NCBI RefSeq assembly: GCF_032362555.1 | Contig: NC_083511.1 | Span: 2,728,001-2,792,000 of the forward strand | Source: Amyelois transitella | Taxonomy: Eukaryota > Arthropoda > Insecta > Lepidoptera > Pyralidae | Length of the DNA stretch: 64,000 nt | Direction of reading: 5' to 3' | Shown here: piece after piece, positions 1 through 30,706 of the stretch | How the letters are laid out: every line of letters starts with the position of its first letter | Position numbering within the stretch: position 1 is the first letter of the stretch | Made by a program: the position numbers and the translations under genes | The notes under the pieces: generated by a model | Told to the model about the DNA's origin: nothing | Seen by the model: only the letters and a program-made list of their open reading frames with translations | Database searches by the model: none

Positions 1-30
1 TGACGATAAAGTTATATCTTATATACCTAC

Positions 31-152
31 TCACATCAGGATTCACCTCCTGGCTCACATCGGTGCCGGTCTTCATGATAAGGCTGCTTCTCACTTGAGG
101 CACTAGTTTCTTGTACACCTTCGTACACTTCATCACTTTGCTTGTACGTGAA
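31..152 (-). pseudogene. Duplicated, frameshifted copy of an SMC3 exon
   Basis: This stretch matches 238-361, the 3' two thirds of the SMC3 exon at 242-422, at clearly recognisable identity, and it keeps a GTGAGT splice donor at its end. The peptide ending GTDVSQEVNPD corresponds to GTDESQEVNPD in the true exon. Between the TYKQ motif and the KKLVP motif the copy is two bases shorter, so the frame cannot be kept across it, and no good splice acceptor precedes it. I read it as a decayed intragenic tandem duplication lying in the next SMC3 intron. A mutually exclusive exon is less likely because of the frameshift. Confidence 0.75.
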
Positions 153-241
153 GACTGAGGGCCGATCAAATCAAAGAACGTGCCCCAAACAATGGCGCCT
201 ACGTTTAGTAATATAACCTCGTTGGTAGAAAGTATACTCAC

Positions 242-17950
<17,709 letters not shown>

Positions 17951-18437
17951 TTTCACAGAAATAAATGCAAATATTCAATTTATTTATTAGAAAAGCTGAC
18001 CGCCATTTCTAGTTGTCACGCCAAATAAATATATTAGCCGCTGTCAATGTCACTTTTGCTGAAAGTTTTTTTAAGCAAAGGTATCAAACGATTGGATTGT
18101 TCAATGTCTATGTTATATATAACATTTTGATATATACCTGTTAAAATAAAACATTTTACATACTTTATTACTACTATTTTATAACTTATGTGTGATAAAG
18201 AGAAAAGACTTCTTATGTGAAATTTTTTGTTTATAATTGTAATTATATAGGTACTTAGAATCAGTTGACTTAATGTACCTTAATTTACCCCAAATTTGAG
18301 GAAATTATCTACCAATGTTCGTGCCAAAGAAATTAGAATAAAAGAGGTCTGGTCTGTTATTTTATGAATTTATTGCTTACTTCACTTCTTTTCCTTATTG
18401 TTTCTAAACATACGTCCAGAGTTCAATCCGTTTTAGA

Positions 18438-18812
18438 GAAGGGGTGCGTGCTGGATTTGGTCCCGGTTGCATCGTCACGTCTCTGGAGAAGAGCCCGGGA
18501 TATGCCTTTGACCATGGATCCTAGATTAAGTGAGTCAGGTTTTTACATCAAGCGACTCCCATCTGACCTCCGTAACCTTTACAGGTAAACCTAACTCGTA
18601 TTCGATCGATCATGGTTGCAACTCCAGTTACCTGAATGTGCATGTTTCCTCACGATGTTTTCCCTCACCGTAAGAGCATCGGTTAGTATTCAAACTTATG
18701 AACAAAACTTTGAAAAATGTCATTGGTACATGGCCGAGGTGGGATTTGAACCTGTCTGCGCATCATGCATTTTTACCGGGAACCTTACCGATTTGACCAT
18801 CGTCGATCTTAG
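18438..18812 (-). repeat. tRNA-derived SINE, full length, inverted
   Basis: In the reverse sense it has a tRNA-like head (A-box-like TGGTCAAATCGG and B-box GGTTCAAATCC) followed by the same body as 3508-3868. It lies between the divergent SMC3 and transporter genes. Confidence 0.8.
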
Positions 18813-18839
18813 AAGTTGAGTTAATTACGGAAAGATGAA

Positions 18840-19860
18840 TTTATTATTATCTGAATGTAAATATGGCCAAGTCCTTTTTACTGAAAATTTTCATAGGAAG
18901 AAATTCTTGATTGAGATATTCAACATTTCATCATTCATAGCTTCATATCAGGTTTCCGGGAATACATCAAGGTACTACAAGGTAAATGTATCCCTCGGTG
19001 GTCGTCATAAGAAGCTAGTTAGATGAAATAGTATCAGAACAAACTCTCTTTACAGTAGATTGAAACCTACATGTCGAATTTCAATTAAGGCTCAAAAGTT
19101 TGGATTGTGTGTTGTCTGTTAGTCGGTCAGTCCCTCGGTTACGTGATTTGTATATATAGGTAAACATAAACAATACAATTACATATTCTAACTTGGTTCC
19201 GAGTTGCTAGTTTTGTGCTAGTCTTAGTTTCCAAGACGAGATATCTAAAGTAATTAAGTGCTTATAAAGTTAGTGGATCTCAAGCTCTAAAAATAGATAC
19301 GACGGTGATCGCCCCAATAATAATGTTGAAGAGACACAGTCACCTGAAGGTGGTTTAAGTCTTTTCGAGATTAATGACACTGTCTACCGTGTAAAAAATT
19401 AAAACGTGATGCATATATTTCTCATAAACATAATGTTATCCCATATAGAGACGATAAATTCAATCCTCGTGTTGGTCGTCAAGTAAAAAATGGTAAGCTA
19501 GCTCATTGAGATGTCAGTTAGTTGTGTTGTGTGAATAGTACGTTACAACGCGATAACTACTAAGATTTTGAATCTTTGCCATTATGGTGACGTATCAACC
19601 AGCGTACATGTAGTACATAAAGCAGACAGACTATGTCTTATTTTAAATAATCTGGTTTGATATCCAGCAGTTTGCTACCACGTGCGGTTGAAGCAACTCC
19701 ATTTTGTTAAAGTAGCGTGCTCTTTTGGGATTAAAGTTTAGGAAGCTCTGCACCGGCGCGACCGTATCGTCTTTTATTCAAAATTTGAATATTATCACAT
19801 GATAACTAGAAAAACATAGGTACATTTATAATAAACTTGCTACAAATTTTTAAATAAACG
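18840..19860. other. Region upstream of the transporter gene; nothing recognised
   Basis: About 1 kb of moderately AT-rich, apparently unique DNA. Small open frames show no recognisable domain. It probably holds the transporter promoter and 5' leader, but I see no clear TATA box at a decisive distance. Confidence 0.4.
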
Positions 19861-22800
19861 ATGACGGTGGTGTTTGTTGCAACAAAACCGAATAATGATA
19901 TTTCCAAAGAAATTGATAAATTTGGGAAATACCAAATTTTACAATATATACTTGTGTGTTTACCACTTGTTACGGTATCCATGGCTCATGTTAATTATGT
20001 GTTTGTTGCTGAAGAAGTTGATCACAGGTAAATATTTAAGATCGTATTACTTGATATAATTTAATTTGAACTTTCTTCCCTTCTAATAACAAATTAAGTA
20101 ATCTAAAGAAGTAACTCTCTCTGTCTGTCTGATACGCTTTCACACCTAAACCACTGAATTGATTTTGGTCAAATTTCGTACAGAAATAGAGATAACCCTG
20201 GAGCAAGAAGCTAAAAAGGAGGAGAAGAGGATAAAAAAGGGGCGAAAGATTGTCTGTGAATTTTTATGAACTAGCGAGTTTTATATATCGACAAATTTTC
20301 CTTTTTTGCACTAGTTACGGTGACAAGTATAAAGCTAAAATGGCTATGATTTTCACAACAGCGTATTACTGCGAATATGAAAAGAAAAGTTTACTTCTTG
20401 GATTGCTTTTATACTAATATGTAGAATTACAAGGTTCCAACCAGTGATTTCATTCTATTTAGTCTTATTGCTTAAATAAAACGATTTACGATTTACTTTT
20501 GACTTTGATAGATAAATATATTTATGTTTAATGTATAGTTAGTTTAATAATTACTGATGTTATCTATTATTAAAACTATAAGATAACTGCCTTTTATATC
20601 AATTAAGTAAGTAGAATTTAGCCAGATACTTTACATAAAACTTGTCAATTAAAATACAAAAACAACGAAGTTAATATAGAATACATCTATGATGATGATT
20701 CAGAATTTATTAAAAAAAAGTTTGTTTTCATTTTTGAGAAATCGACAAAACAACCGACTGTAAAGCGTAACACATAAATTATGCCACCCAATTATAATAT
20801 ATACACGGGGTAGTAGTAAGATATGATTGTCGATCATTCGTTTTTATGATTACTGAAAAAAGGCCCATGTCCACATTAATTGATCTGTATTGCCAATTCA
20901 CCCCAATTGATCTCAATCAGCAAAAACCACTTGAAAAAGCTATTGCTTTGTTTATCAACAGAAAATAGGAACTATACATGGTTACATGTTTCCCCATTTT
21001 AAGGCGGCATTTAGCATACTGTACACGAAACTACCAAACTTAAGTACTAAGTGTTCTTACGAGTAAAATTGTAAACGCGTATTTAACAGCATTTATTTGA
21101 CCTAATTTTATTTTAGTTGGATTAAAATAAAATTTAAGGCACCTTAATTATAAGGTTTTTGTCAAGCAAGAAAAACAAATAAAATATATTTTTTAAAATA
21201 TATTTAAGATGAGATGATATATTGTATTAAGAATTTGTTATTTTTTTTTTTTATTCGATTTCAGGTGTTTAGTACCTCAGTGTGAAAGTGCTGATCCCGA
21301 AGTAACTACTCCACTATGGTGGCCAGCTGAACTGGATAAGAGGTGTTACAAACCGGTGCTTAATCAGTCCACGTACGAAAACAATAATTATGTTTGTTCC
21401 AGAAATACATTTCAAGATAATTTTGAAAGATGTGAAGAGTGGGTTTATGCAAATGACAATTCAATATTTTCTGCGGTAAGCTACATTGGAACAATACAAA
21501 ATTAATTACTGCAGGCTAATATATTTCAGTGGAAAACATCCCAGGCCCTAGTTTCAAGTTCCTGTGAAATTTCAAGAAATAATTTAATAGTGCTGTGCTC
21601 CCTTATGCTCTTTTGGAACACACTTGAACATAATTTCCAAATTTTAGTCACTTTTTATTTTCACTCATTCCGATAGTGCATGAATTTTACTGAGCAGTGA
21701 TGGAAATGAAACATTTCATAGACTTATATTCTCTTCCTGGGAGCGTGATAATTTGACACAATGGCACTAAACAAAACAATAGTAGGTACTTACCGGATCA
21801 GACGTGATAATTATTTAATTTGTTTGTCATATTTTGTTTGTCATGGACAACTTTATAAGGAAACTATGTGTATTATATAGATGAATGACATAATATTTTT
21901 AATAAAATCAATGAAAATATCTTTCAATGTGTGTAAAATCAAGGGCAAAATTTTCCGTTTCTCCCACTTGTTGATCCTTATATTACAATCCATTCGATAC
22001 AAACGGTTCTTCAATCATTTTATGCTGGAATAATGTGTAATAATAAGTTCGTATATAATACTAATAACAAAATACAATACTGAAAATGGTTTCAAATAAT
22101 TAAAATTTCGAATTGTATTAATTCTTGGAATAATTAAACGCAAGCTTGATTTGATAGGACGAACTAAGAAAACGAGAAGTATTGGGTTGTATAAAGTACC
22201 TATCGTAATCGCACGTTGTCATTTTAAAACTAAATGAGAGAACAATGAAAAATAAAGGAATAGTTTTGATGTGACTAGGTGATACTTATATCCTTTCAGC
22301 TCAATTTAGGATGTCAACAATGGAAAACAACAATGGTGGGTTTTATGCATAACGCTGGCATGATCGCATCGATGGTGTTCACTGGCTGGATCGGCGACAA
22401 GTAAGTTTGTTATAAGAAACAATTGATAATATGTACATACATATATTCATATGGTCACGTCCATATCCCTTGCGGGGTAGACAGAGCCTGTAGGGGTAGC
22501 AGTCTTGAAAAGACTGAATGGCCACGTTCAGCAATTTAGCTTAACGATAGAATAAAGATCCAACTAGTGACAGGTTGCTAGCCCATCACCTAAAAAAGAA
22601 TCCCAAGTTTGTAAGCCTATCCCTTAGTCGCCTTTTACGACATCCATGGGAAAGAGATGGAATGGTCCTATTCTTTTTTGTATTGGTGCCGGGAACCACA
22701 TGATAATATGTAGATATATTATATAAATAATAAAGGGTTATTGATAATATTAAATTAATGCATTGAAATTTATAAATTTAATAAATACGACAAAATTGAG

Positions 22801-25800
22801 AAGTTAATAAAAATATTTTTTAAACTCTTTGTTCGATTTCAGATTTGGAAGAAAGCCAACGATCATTATTTGTGCGATGGGAGGATGCATAGGAGCGCTG
22901 AAAATTTTCATTAAAAACTATTATTTGTACGTGACTGTTGAGTTTTTAGAATCTCTTCTCGAATCCGGACTTTATACAGTTGGAGTAGTTTTGTGTAAGT
23001 TCAATTTGTAAATATTTTTTTCAACATCTATTTTAATAAATAATTGAATAAACTGGATACTGTTGGTAATATCTTATAAAAAAGCAAGAGTTATTCGATA
23101 AAAGTATAATTTTGGGCTAGCAATATGATACAATTACATCATTAAGCCGTAGAAGTACAATTTAACATGGTCTTACAATCTTTCCAAGAGTGGAATTGTA
23201 CTACGATAGAAACACCATTATATATAATTATGTTTGTATGTAAACCATAATTTTCAGGTAACCTGAATTATATCCCTATATATTATAATTAAGTATTTAT
23301 ATGTATGTTTTAAAAACATATGCTTTTACTTGCAAAATTAACTCTGAATTCTGTTAAAAACAAAGTCATGTCTCATATTGCAGTCGAGACGAAATATGAT
23401 TTGACGAAAATAGATTTGAAAGCCGTAGGTATTTGCACAATTTATATGTTACACTGTATAAATATAAATAATTTTATATTCACACGAATTGTAAACCGAA
23501 AAAAAATTACAAACAAATTGAGCTAGCTCCAAAATAAGTGCGCGACTTGAAAGTCCCATATCAGAGGTAGGTAATTATTTCCAAATGTTATTACTCAAAA
23601 ACTGATCAATTTAAAGGAATTGGCTATTATTAGATAATAATGTTATTAATATAGTAATGGTATTTACATGCATAGGTACGTAATGTAAAGGCGAAATACA
23701 AGACCTTGTAATAATTCAAGATGCTACAATTATCTTATCGTTGACAAAAGTGCATCTTATTGTATATAATGTCTTATATCAAGGCGGGTACAAAGATCGT
23801 TTAATTCTAGATTATATTTATTTATAATTATAATTTGGCTCTCAGATGTAGCTCTCCGTGTCATTGAAGCAATTAGTTAAATACATTTTGCAGTATAATT
23901 GTTGTACTATGAGCGATAAATAAATTATTTTTCACAAACTTCATACACAGAACAAATTTTGTAAGATTCGATACATATTTCGTACAGAGGCTAATTTCTT
24001 TCTCTGTTTGAATAATTCGGAATTTTGTGTTGATGGAAAATAATATAAGTCCAAGGGAAGCCCCAAAAAATATAATCAAACATCAATTACATTTTATGTA
24101 GCACCATAAAGGAAAAGACGAATTAATTTGGCTATGTGTAAGAAGTTAGATGAATTGGATGGCATTTTTTCTTAATTATGCATGTCCCATTGTTGAGCAA
24201 AAGCCCTCCAATCCATCAATTCTTCATGGAATTCAAAAGATCCGACCATCGTCTTTTCTTCTCCACCTGTCTCTATAAATACCCGATATTTCTTGTCTTG
24301 TCTTAATCATTTTGTTTCTCTTATTCCTATTTTCAGTGATAGAAGATGGAGGAGAAAGCAAAAGAGTATTAGCCGGCGTAATATTCTCATATGCGGTATA
24401 TTTGGGAGAGGTTTTATTCGCAATCTTAGCTATGACATTGAAATTCTGGAAGTTTCTATTGCTGGTCGTATATACGCCTATGGTATTCTTCTTATTGTAC
24501 TTTTTCATTCTAAGAGAAAGTATAAGATGGCAAATGCTGCGAGGTAGAATGAATGAAGTCAAAAGTACTTTGAAAAGGATAGTTCAAATGAATAAAATTG
24601 ATACTACTTCTGAAGAAATAGATGCAATGACTGATGAAGATATAAGATCGGCGTTCAATGTGACTTTACAAAAAGAAAGTGAGAAATTTAAAGATATAAT
24701 ACAATCAAAGGAGATAATGACACGGCTTGCAGTAACATGTGTGTGCTTTTTCACTTCAAGTTTCTTATACTATGGATTAGTGGTAAATTCGGTACTACTG
24801 CCAGGGAACAAATACGTGAATTTCATTTTAGCCGCCTTAACAGCCTTTCCGGGAGATTTGATAGCGTATTTTGCTTTTCACAAACTTGGACGAAAGATCT
24901 CATTGCAATGCGCCTATATTTTAACGGCAATGTTCCTAATAGCGCAGACATATACCCCGTTGTGTAAGTATTTTGTGAAAGTTAAATGTTTTAATAAGAG
25001 GCAAAATATTATTTCAACATTCAACTTTGTATTCTTTTTGTAGGCGAAGGTAACATGTAGACTATATTAATTTCAATTCCATCAATAAGCCATACATCTG
25101 AACGTGTCCTTTCAGTCTTTGCAAGTCTGTTGGTTCTGTCTACCCCGCAAGACATATAGACGAGATTATATGTATGTATGCAAGAATATTCAACGAATAA
25201 TAACAAAAGAGCTATGAAGCAAACACGATTTATTAGATTTAATTTATTTTTTATCAAAAAGTATTATTTTTTAAATAGAAATAACATTTAAAAATGTAAT
25301 TCCTAAGATTACTTTTTTTTTCAGCCTTATCTTGGCTCAAGGTTCTTTTATTTCTCTTGGGTAAAGTATGTGTTGTGATGTGTTTTACTGGCATTTACAC
25401 TTATGCCCTTGAACTATTCCCGACCAGTGTGCGAGGTTCCCTTTTTGGGTTTGGAAATACAGTTGCTAGGATTGGAGGCATGCTGGCCCCTTTAACACCT
25501 CTGCTGGTAAGTCAATAATTCTATTTAGTTTGCAACTAGGATTGTCAACGACACTTTCGGGTGGTAATTTTTAGTTATATAAAATTTAATACTTACCCAG
25601 AGAAAGCAAATAAGTGCCAACAATTATTTTGATATTTACATCCCATTTAAATATCATTAATGAACCTCCTATAAATCCTTGCTCAGGGGTCCAGTCATAG
25701 TTTTCACCTTGTTTAATTATATGAAAGTACCTACTAATTGTTTGTTGATATCAAGAGTACACATGAAAAAGATAGAGTTATTCTGTTCTTAAGTCCCGGA

Positions 25801-26435
25801 AAACACAGGTGACACTAGTGTAAATTGACATAGGTATATATGTTGTTCATATTGATTGACACATTAAAATATTTTTTTGCTTTTTTTCACAATCTCACCG
25901 GAAATACATAATTGCCAACCCCAATTAGGTAGATTTGATGCGATATCTGTGACTTGGCATTGATCAATGCAAATTATACTGGTTTCTTTTTTAAATTCCG
26001 AATGGAATAAGTTCAAGATAAACTCAAGAGTCACCTGAATTTTTATATAATTTAGCTTCGTTTGCTGAAAAAATTATAACTCTTATTATTATAACAAAAG
26101 AGGCAAAACTTCATAGAAATCTATTACAAATCAAATCAAAAGTATGTTGTATGAAAATATAACCTTACACGCGAGTATGCTCTTCAGATTTATCCAATTA
26201 TATGTGAATCGTCCTCTTATGATTTGACAAATCTTAATCTCCTACCGTTTAGAAAATGATTTTTTTTACTTTACAGGTGTCCACATTAAACGCCTTACCT
26301 TCGATTCTATTCGCATCTACTGCTATAATATCTGCTCTGCTGTTGACTTTTACACCTGAAACGAAGACTCTGCCCATGTTCGATACCATTTGTCAAGTTG
26401 AAAATCATCATAAGAAAATCACTACTCATTTATAG
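19861..26435 (+). CDS. SLC22-type organic cation/carnitine transporter (7 exons)
   Basis: A 12-helix major facilitator protein that would carry organic cations, carnitine or similar small molecules across the plasma membrane. Exons 19861-20027, 21265-21475, 22300-22400, 22843-22994, 24337-24963, 25325-25506 and 26277-26435 join in phase to 532 residues. Helix 1 (about 20-45) is followed by a large cysteine-rich extracellular loop (about 55-125). The MFS motif GDKFGRKP is at 158-165, split across exons 3/4, with a second motif HKLGRK before helix 9. The SLC22 motif ELFPTSVRG is at 449-457. The start is the only ATG ahead of helix 1 in exon 1. The introns hold family R repeats. AATAAA at 26518-26523 would end the transcript. 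The exact substrate cannot be told from sequence. Confidence 0.9.
20028..21264 (+). other. Intron 1 of the transporter gene; no further gene seen
   Basis: About 1.2 kb of AT-rich DNA ending in a strong polypyrimidine tract and acceptor at 21264. No repeats with clear borders were recognised. Confidence 0.5.
22430..22699 (+). repeat. Family R repeat, full length, in transporter intron 3
   Basis: Runs from 'tgtacatacatatattcata' to 'gtgccgggaaccacatg', with an eight-base insertion after 'gacagagcc'. It is the best copy for comparison with 6546-6802 and 13409-13657. Confidence 0.8.
22995..24336 (+). other. Intron 4 of the transporter gene; no gene recognised
   Basis: About 1.3 kb, AT-rich. The small open frames in it have no recognisable domains. 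The acceptor 'cctattttcag' at its end fits the phase of exon 5. Confidence 0.5.
25047..25180 (-). repeat. Family R repeat, partial, inverted
   Basis: Only the head half of the repeat, in the transporter intron between 24963 and 25325 ('ggttctgtctaccccgcaag' to 'gattatatgtatgtatg'). Confidence 0.65.
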
Positions 26436-26517
26436 TTTCTAGATGCATCTACCCAAATCTTAGACGATCAAAACATATTATTGAACTTAATGACTAATAA
26501 AATTATAATGTGGTGTG

Positions 26518-26523
26518 AATAAA
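26518..26523 (+). terminator. Polyadenylation signal of the transporter gene
   Basis: AATAAA lies 83 bases past the stop codon. A second AATAAA-rich stretch follows near 26535-26600, so alternative 3' ends are possible. Confidence 0.5.
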
Positions 26524-27027
26524 TGTATTTTTAAATAAAATATATTCTGGTGAATAAATACTTTATGAGCTTTTAAGATGTAAGTATATTTAAATAAAAT
26601 GGTGACAAGAGGGCCGGCTCTTATCTCGCGCAAGGGATAGCGGTTGCCATCCAGTAAGGAAATGAAACCTGAGTTTTTTGCTCCGTGCATAGAGATTTTT
26701 TTGATAAAGTATTAATTATTATAATTTTTTTTAAAGATTTGGTTTATTATTCTGTTTTATTTCGCATTATTTCATTTTATTAGTTTGTATTCTAATTATG
26801 TTATAGTAAATAAATGCTTTTAATTTTGTTAACACAAATTTATATAAACAGTTTATACTCTGTAAAAGCACTTTTTAATTATAAGAACTTCTTCAAAATT
26901 AAATAAATATCTCTTTCTTTTTCCTTGTTTTGCGCATTAGTGAGTCAATTTTCTCTATAATACTTGTAGTAACAGTCAGAAAATAGAGCAATTACATTGA
27001 ATAAAGTTGTTTTTTATATAAAAACTA

Positions 27028-27249
27028 GCTGTCCCGGCAAACGTTGTTTTGCCATATAAATATTTTTAAGTTATTTGTAGTTAAAAAAAAATTTAAGTGT
27101 GGACAACCCTTAACACTTAGAGGTATGTAAAATAGATGTTAGCCGATTCTCAGACCTACTGAATATGCATGCAAAATTTGGTTAAAATTGGTAAAGCCGT
27201 TTCGGAGGAGTACGGAGACAAACATTGTGACACGAGAATTTTATATATA
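27028..27249 (+). repeat. RTE-like tail repeat of a third type
   Basis: Starts 'ctagctgtcccggcaaacgt' and ends 'gagaattttatatataagat', with the block 'ttggttaaaattggtaaagc' in between. Starts of this kind are widespread in insect genomes; it contains no coding part. Confidence 0.6.
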
Positions 27250-27384
27250 AGATAATAATTTACCAAGCGAGCGAAAATAATTCAGCTAGAAGCAAAAACA
27301 TTTTTTTTGTATGTATGTTTGTAAGGCGATAACTTTCGAACCGCTGCTTTGAATGAAATTTAAAATGTATGCAAATTCAAATGA

Positions 27385-27570
27385 AAAAGTATTATTCATT
27401 ATTATAGGATACTTCATAGCGCTTAATAATTGTCAAATCTTTTGGTTTCACAACATTAGTTGACGTGAAATAAATTACCAAAAACTAAGTTTACTGCCGT
27501 TTCCAAGGCGTCAGTGCAGAAGAAGCGGTAACAAACTGCACTGCAGCATTTTCTTCAACAACGTCAACTT
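27385..27570 (-). repeat. Compound dispersed repeat (relatives at 11640 and 46740)
   Basis: Bases 27398-27460 repeat 11640-11745. Bases 27499-27565 ('tttccaaggcgtcagtgcag' onward) are an inverted, diverged copy of 46740-46830. The two halves are joined here and separate elsewhere. Confidence 0.6.
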
Positions 27571-27609
27571 CACAAATATCCAAACATAGAATAGAATGTG
27601 AACGAGAGA

Positions 27610-27827
27610 ATACATACATACATATGGTCACGTCTGTTCCTATCCCTTGCGGGGTAGACAGAGCCAACAGTCTTGAAAAGACTGAATGGCTACGTTCAGC
27701 TATTTTGCTAATGATAGAATTGATATTCAAATAATGACAGGTTGCTAGCCCATCGACTTTTACGACATCCATGGGAAAGAGATGGAATGGTCCTATTCTT
27801 TTTTGTATTGGTGCCGGGATCCACACG
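27610..27827 (+). repeat. Family R repeat with a short internal deletion
   Basis: Runs from 'acatacatatggtcacgtct' to 'ggtgccgggatccacac'. About 35 bases are missing between 'ctagcccatcg' and 'acttttacgac'. Confidence 0.75.
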
Positions 27828-28127
27828 GAATAGAGAATTCATTGTTCAGATTTATTTATTTATATAAGATTTTAATAATAAATAAAAAATATATGTATAT
27901 TTTTTTTTATGGAAGTATATGCAAATATGCAGAATCTGTCAATAGAATTTTTAAGTTCGTTGGCAAACAAAATCAGTTCAATCGTTTTTGAGATATTCAC
28001 TCTGTAAAAATTAAAGTGTTCAAGAGGTGGCGAACGACTAGGTAAATTGAGGAGGTTTGTTACGAGGAACAAAGATTCTTTTGGTAAGTTTTAATAAGAG
28101 TTGGTAACATTTCGTCATTTATTTTAG

Positions 28128-28845
28128 GGTACAATTTAAGGGCTCACCAAAATAGCTTTTCTTTTCCAAATTTTAGTACCCAGTAAAATAAATTAACTCC
28201 ATATAAATTAAAATCAATCTATACTTAGTTTCCCAAAGTAAAACGTATTAAGCTTCAAAATAAGTATACACACGTCAGAATAATCGTACGTTGTGTACAA
28301 ATATTCTTTTTGATTGCCAAAATGGATAAATGCTCACCAAATATTGTTTCACTAAAACAGTAACATTGATACCAAAATGTACAGTTCAAATTTGCTTTAT
28401 TGTAATCAAATTATGTAACCAAAATCCAAAATATATGTAAAATATAAAGTGCCATTGATTATTTTTAAGGGGTACAATTTAAAGGCTCACCAAAATAGCT
28501 TTTGTTTTCCAAATTTTAGTACCCAGTAAAATAAATTAACTCCATATAAATTAAAATCAATCTATACTTAGTTTCCCAAAGTAAAACGTATTAAGCTTCA
28601 AAATAAGTATACACCCGTCAGAATAATCGTACGTTGTGTACAAATATTCTTTTTGATTGCCAAAATGGATAAATGCTCACCAAATATTGTTTCACTAAAA
28701 CAGTAACATTGATACCAAAATGTACAGTTCAAATTTGCTTTATTGTAATCAAATTATGTAACCAAAATCCAAAATATATTATGGTCAAGCTAAGATTACG
28801 TAATATAAACGTAATATATACGTAAAATATAAAGTGCCATTGATT
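28128..28845. repeat. Tandem duplication, unit about 343 bp, two copies
   Basis: The copy at 28128-28470 is repeated from 28471 with very few changes. The second copy has about 42 extra bases near 28780-28822. Both contain the 19-base word 'ggataaatgctcaccaaat', whose exact inverse occurs in the next tandem block. There is no coding potential. Confidence 0.85.
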
Positions 28846-30056
28846 ATTTTTAAGTACAAATTAATCTTATAAGATAAGATTGTATAAGACTGTAATTATT
28901 GTGTTCCTTTTGAAGTGCCATTGATTATTCTTAAATTAATCTTATGAACACTTTAATAAAATTTCTGTTTTAATTTAGATTTTTTATTTCCTCATCTACC
29001 AATGGTTTGTTTCATTGTATACCTTAGTCATTATGTGTTGCAATAATTGACAACAAAGTAATTATGTAACTGCATAAAAATATATAATTAAATGCATAAT
29101 GCATTAATTATGTAACTTGTGTTTGGTGTAATCAATATTATATTTGGTATGAAAAAAATATTTGCGGTTGACTGTAATTTTTTCCCTCAGCATAGATAAC
29201 TAAAATGAAAGTAATAAAATAAAATATTGGTAACATCTCCTTAGCGATAATTTACAAAATTTGGACTCAAATTGACTTTAAAGGTGTGTAAGTATTTATT
29301 TTTATAGAATGTAATAAAAAGCAAAATAGCTTTATTTCTAGAATATTTTGTGATACACAATTTGGTGAGCATTTATCCGTTATGGCAGGCACTTCGAATT
29401 TATTGGAAGTAATATAGGTGCATTTCTGGTAGGCGTTTAAACACAAGCCATTTTTAAGTACAAATTAATCTTATAAGATAAGATTGTATAAGACTGTAAT
29501 TATTGTGTTCCTTTTGAAGTGCCATTGATTATTCTTAAATTAATCTTATGAACACTTTAATAAAATTTCTGTTTTAATTTAGATTTTTTATTTCCTCATC
29601 TTCCAATGGTTTGTTTCATTGTATACCTTAGTCATTATGTGTTGCAATAATTGACAACAAAGTAATTATGTAACTGCATAAAAATATATAATTAAATGCA
29701 TAATGCATTAATTATGTAATAACTTGTGTTTGGTGTAATCAATATTATATTTGGTATGAAAAAAATATTTGCGGTTGACTGTAATTTTTTCCCTCAGCAT
29801 AGATAACTAAAATGAAAGTAATAAAATAAAATATTGGTAACATCTCCTTAGCGATAATTTACAAAATTTGGACTCAAATTGACTTTAAAGGTGTGTATTT
29901 ATTTTTATAGAATGTAATAAAAAGCAAAATAGCTTTATTTCTAGAATATTTTGTGATACCTACACAATTTGGTGAGCATTTATCCGTTATGGCAGGCACT
30001 TCGAATTTATTGGAAGTAATATAGGTGCATTTCTGGTAGGCGTTTAAACACAAGCC
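28846..30056. repeat. Tandem duplication, unit about 604 bp, two copies
   Basis: The copies at 28846-29449 and 29450-30056 differ by a handful of substitutions and short indels ('tgtaataacttg' against 'tgtaacttg', 'gatacctacac' against 'gatacac'). Both include 'atttggtgagcatttatcc', the inverse of a word in the preceding block. The high identity points to recent duplication or to two joined copies of one element. Confidence 0.85.
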
Positions 30057-30057
30057 T

Positions 30058-30384
30058 TTATTTTAAAGAAGGATATCTGTCGCTGTCACATTGAGAGCTG
30101 CTTTCACCCGTATGCCCGTGCCCGTAGCAGCCACGAGCAAAGAAATTGTAAGCAAGAGGCTTTTTTTCAAGCTTCATGCCTGATGCTGTTGCCTTGCCTG
30201 TCAATGTCAAAAGGCGGACAGTCAGCCGGTCAGTGCAGTGTACGTAGGGCTTGATAAGCGTTAAAAAATTGGTATCATTATTACTGTTAGACAGGGTTAC
30301 CGTTACAAATACACCGTCATGATGGGCAACGATATTTTTGGGTAATTTCTCATTACCAGTAAAATTAACGGTAAGAGGTATCAT
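30058..30384 (-). CDS. Unrecognised 108-residue open frame
   Basis: A continuous frame from MIPLTVNFTGNEKL to YPSLK that begins right where the duplicated blocks end. I do not recognise a domain; no signal peptide or membrane segment is evident. Base composition is richer in G+C than the surroundings. It could be an exon or a piece of a transposon gene. The stretch upstream of its start is full of AACGTTAATT-like words (30385-30670). Confidence 0.25.
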   Translation of the reverse strand: MIPLTVNFTGNEKLPKNIVAHHDGVFVTVTLSNSNNDTNFLTLIKPYVHCTDRLTVRLLTLTGKATASGMKLEKKPLAYNFFARGCYGHGHTGESSSQCDSDRYPSLK

Positions 30385-30706
30385 TAAGACTGTTTAACGT
30401 TAATTAAAAGAAACGCAAGTGTCAGCGCTTGGTACAGATTGGCTACAATGCTTTGGTATAGATTTGGTTTATAACGTTAATTGATATCGCTGTTTGTAAA
30501 GTTAATTGGTATCGTTATTCTTAACGTTAATTATATTATATAACGAGATATAGGTATCGTAGCTGTTATCGTTATATATGACGTTGTACGATTACATTAT
30601 CTATATCGTTCTATAACGGTGTCAGTAATAACTATAAGAATATATTGTTATTAACATTTATTTTTAGTGTTAATTTGGTAATGTTAAAAAGCCCTGGCGT
30701 ACGTAG

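Noticed and set aside
30058-30384. A viral insertion as the source of this frame
   Set aside because: No recognisable viral motif is present; it is left as an unrecognised frame.
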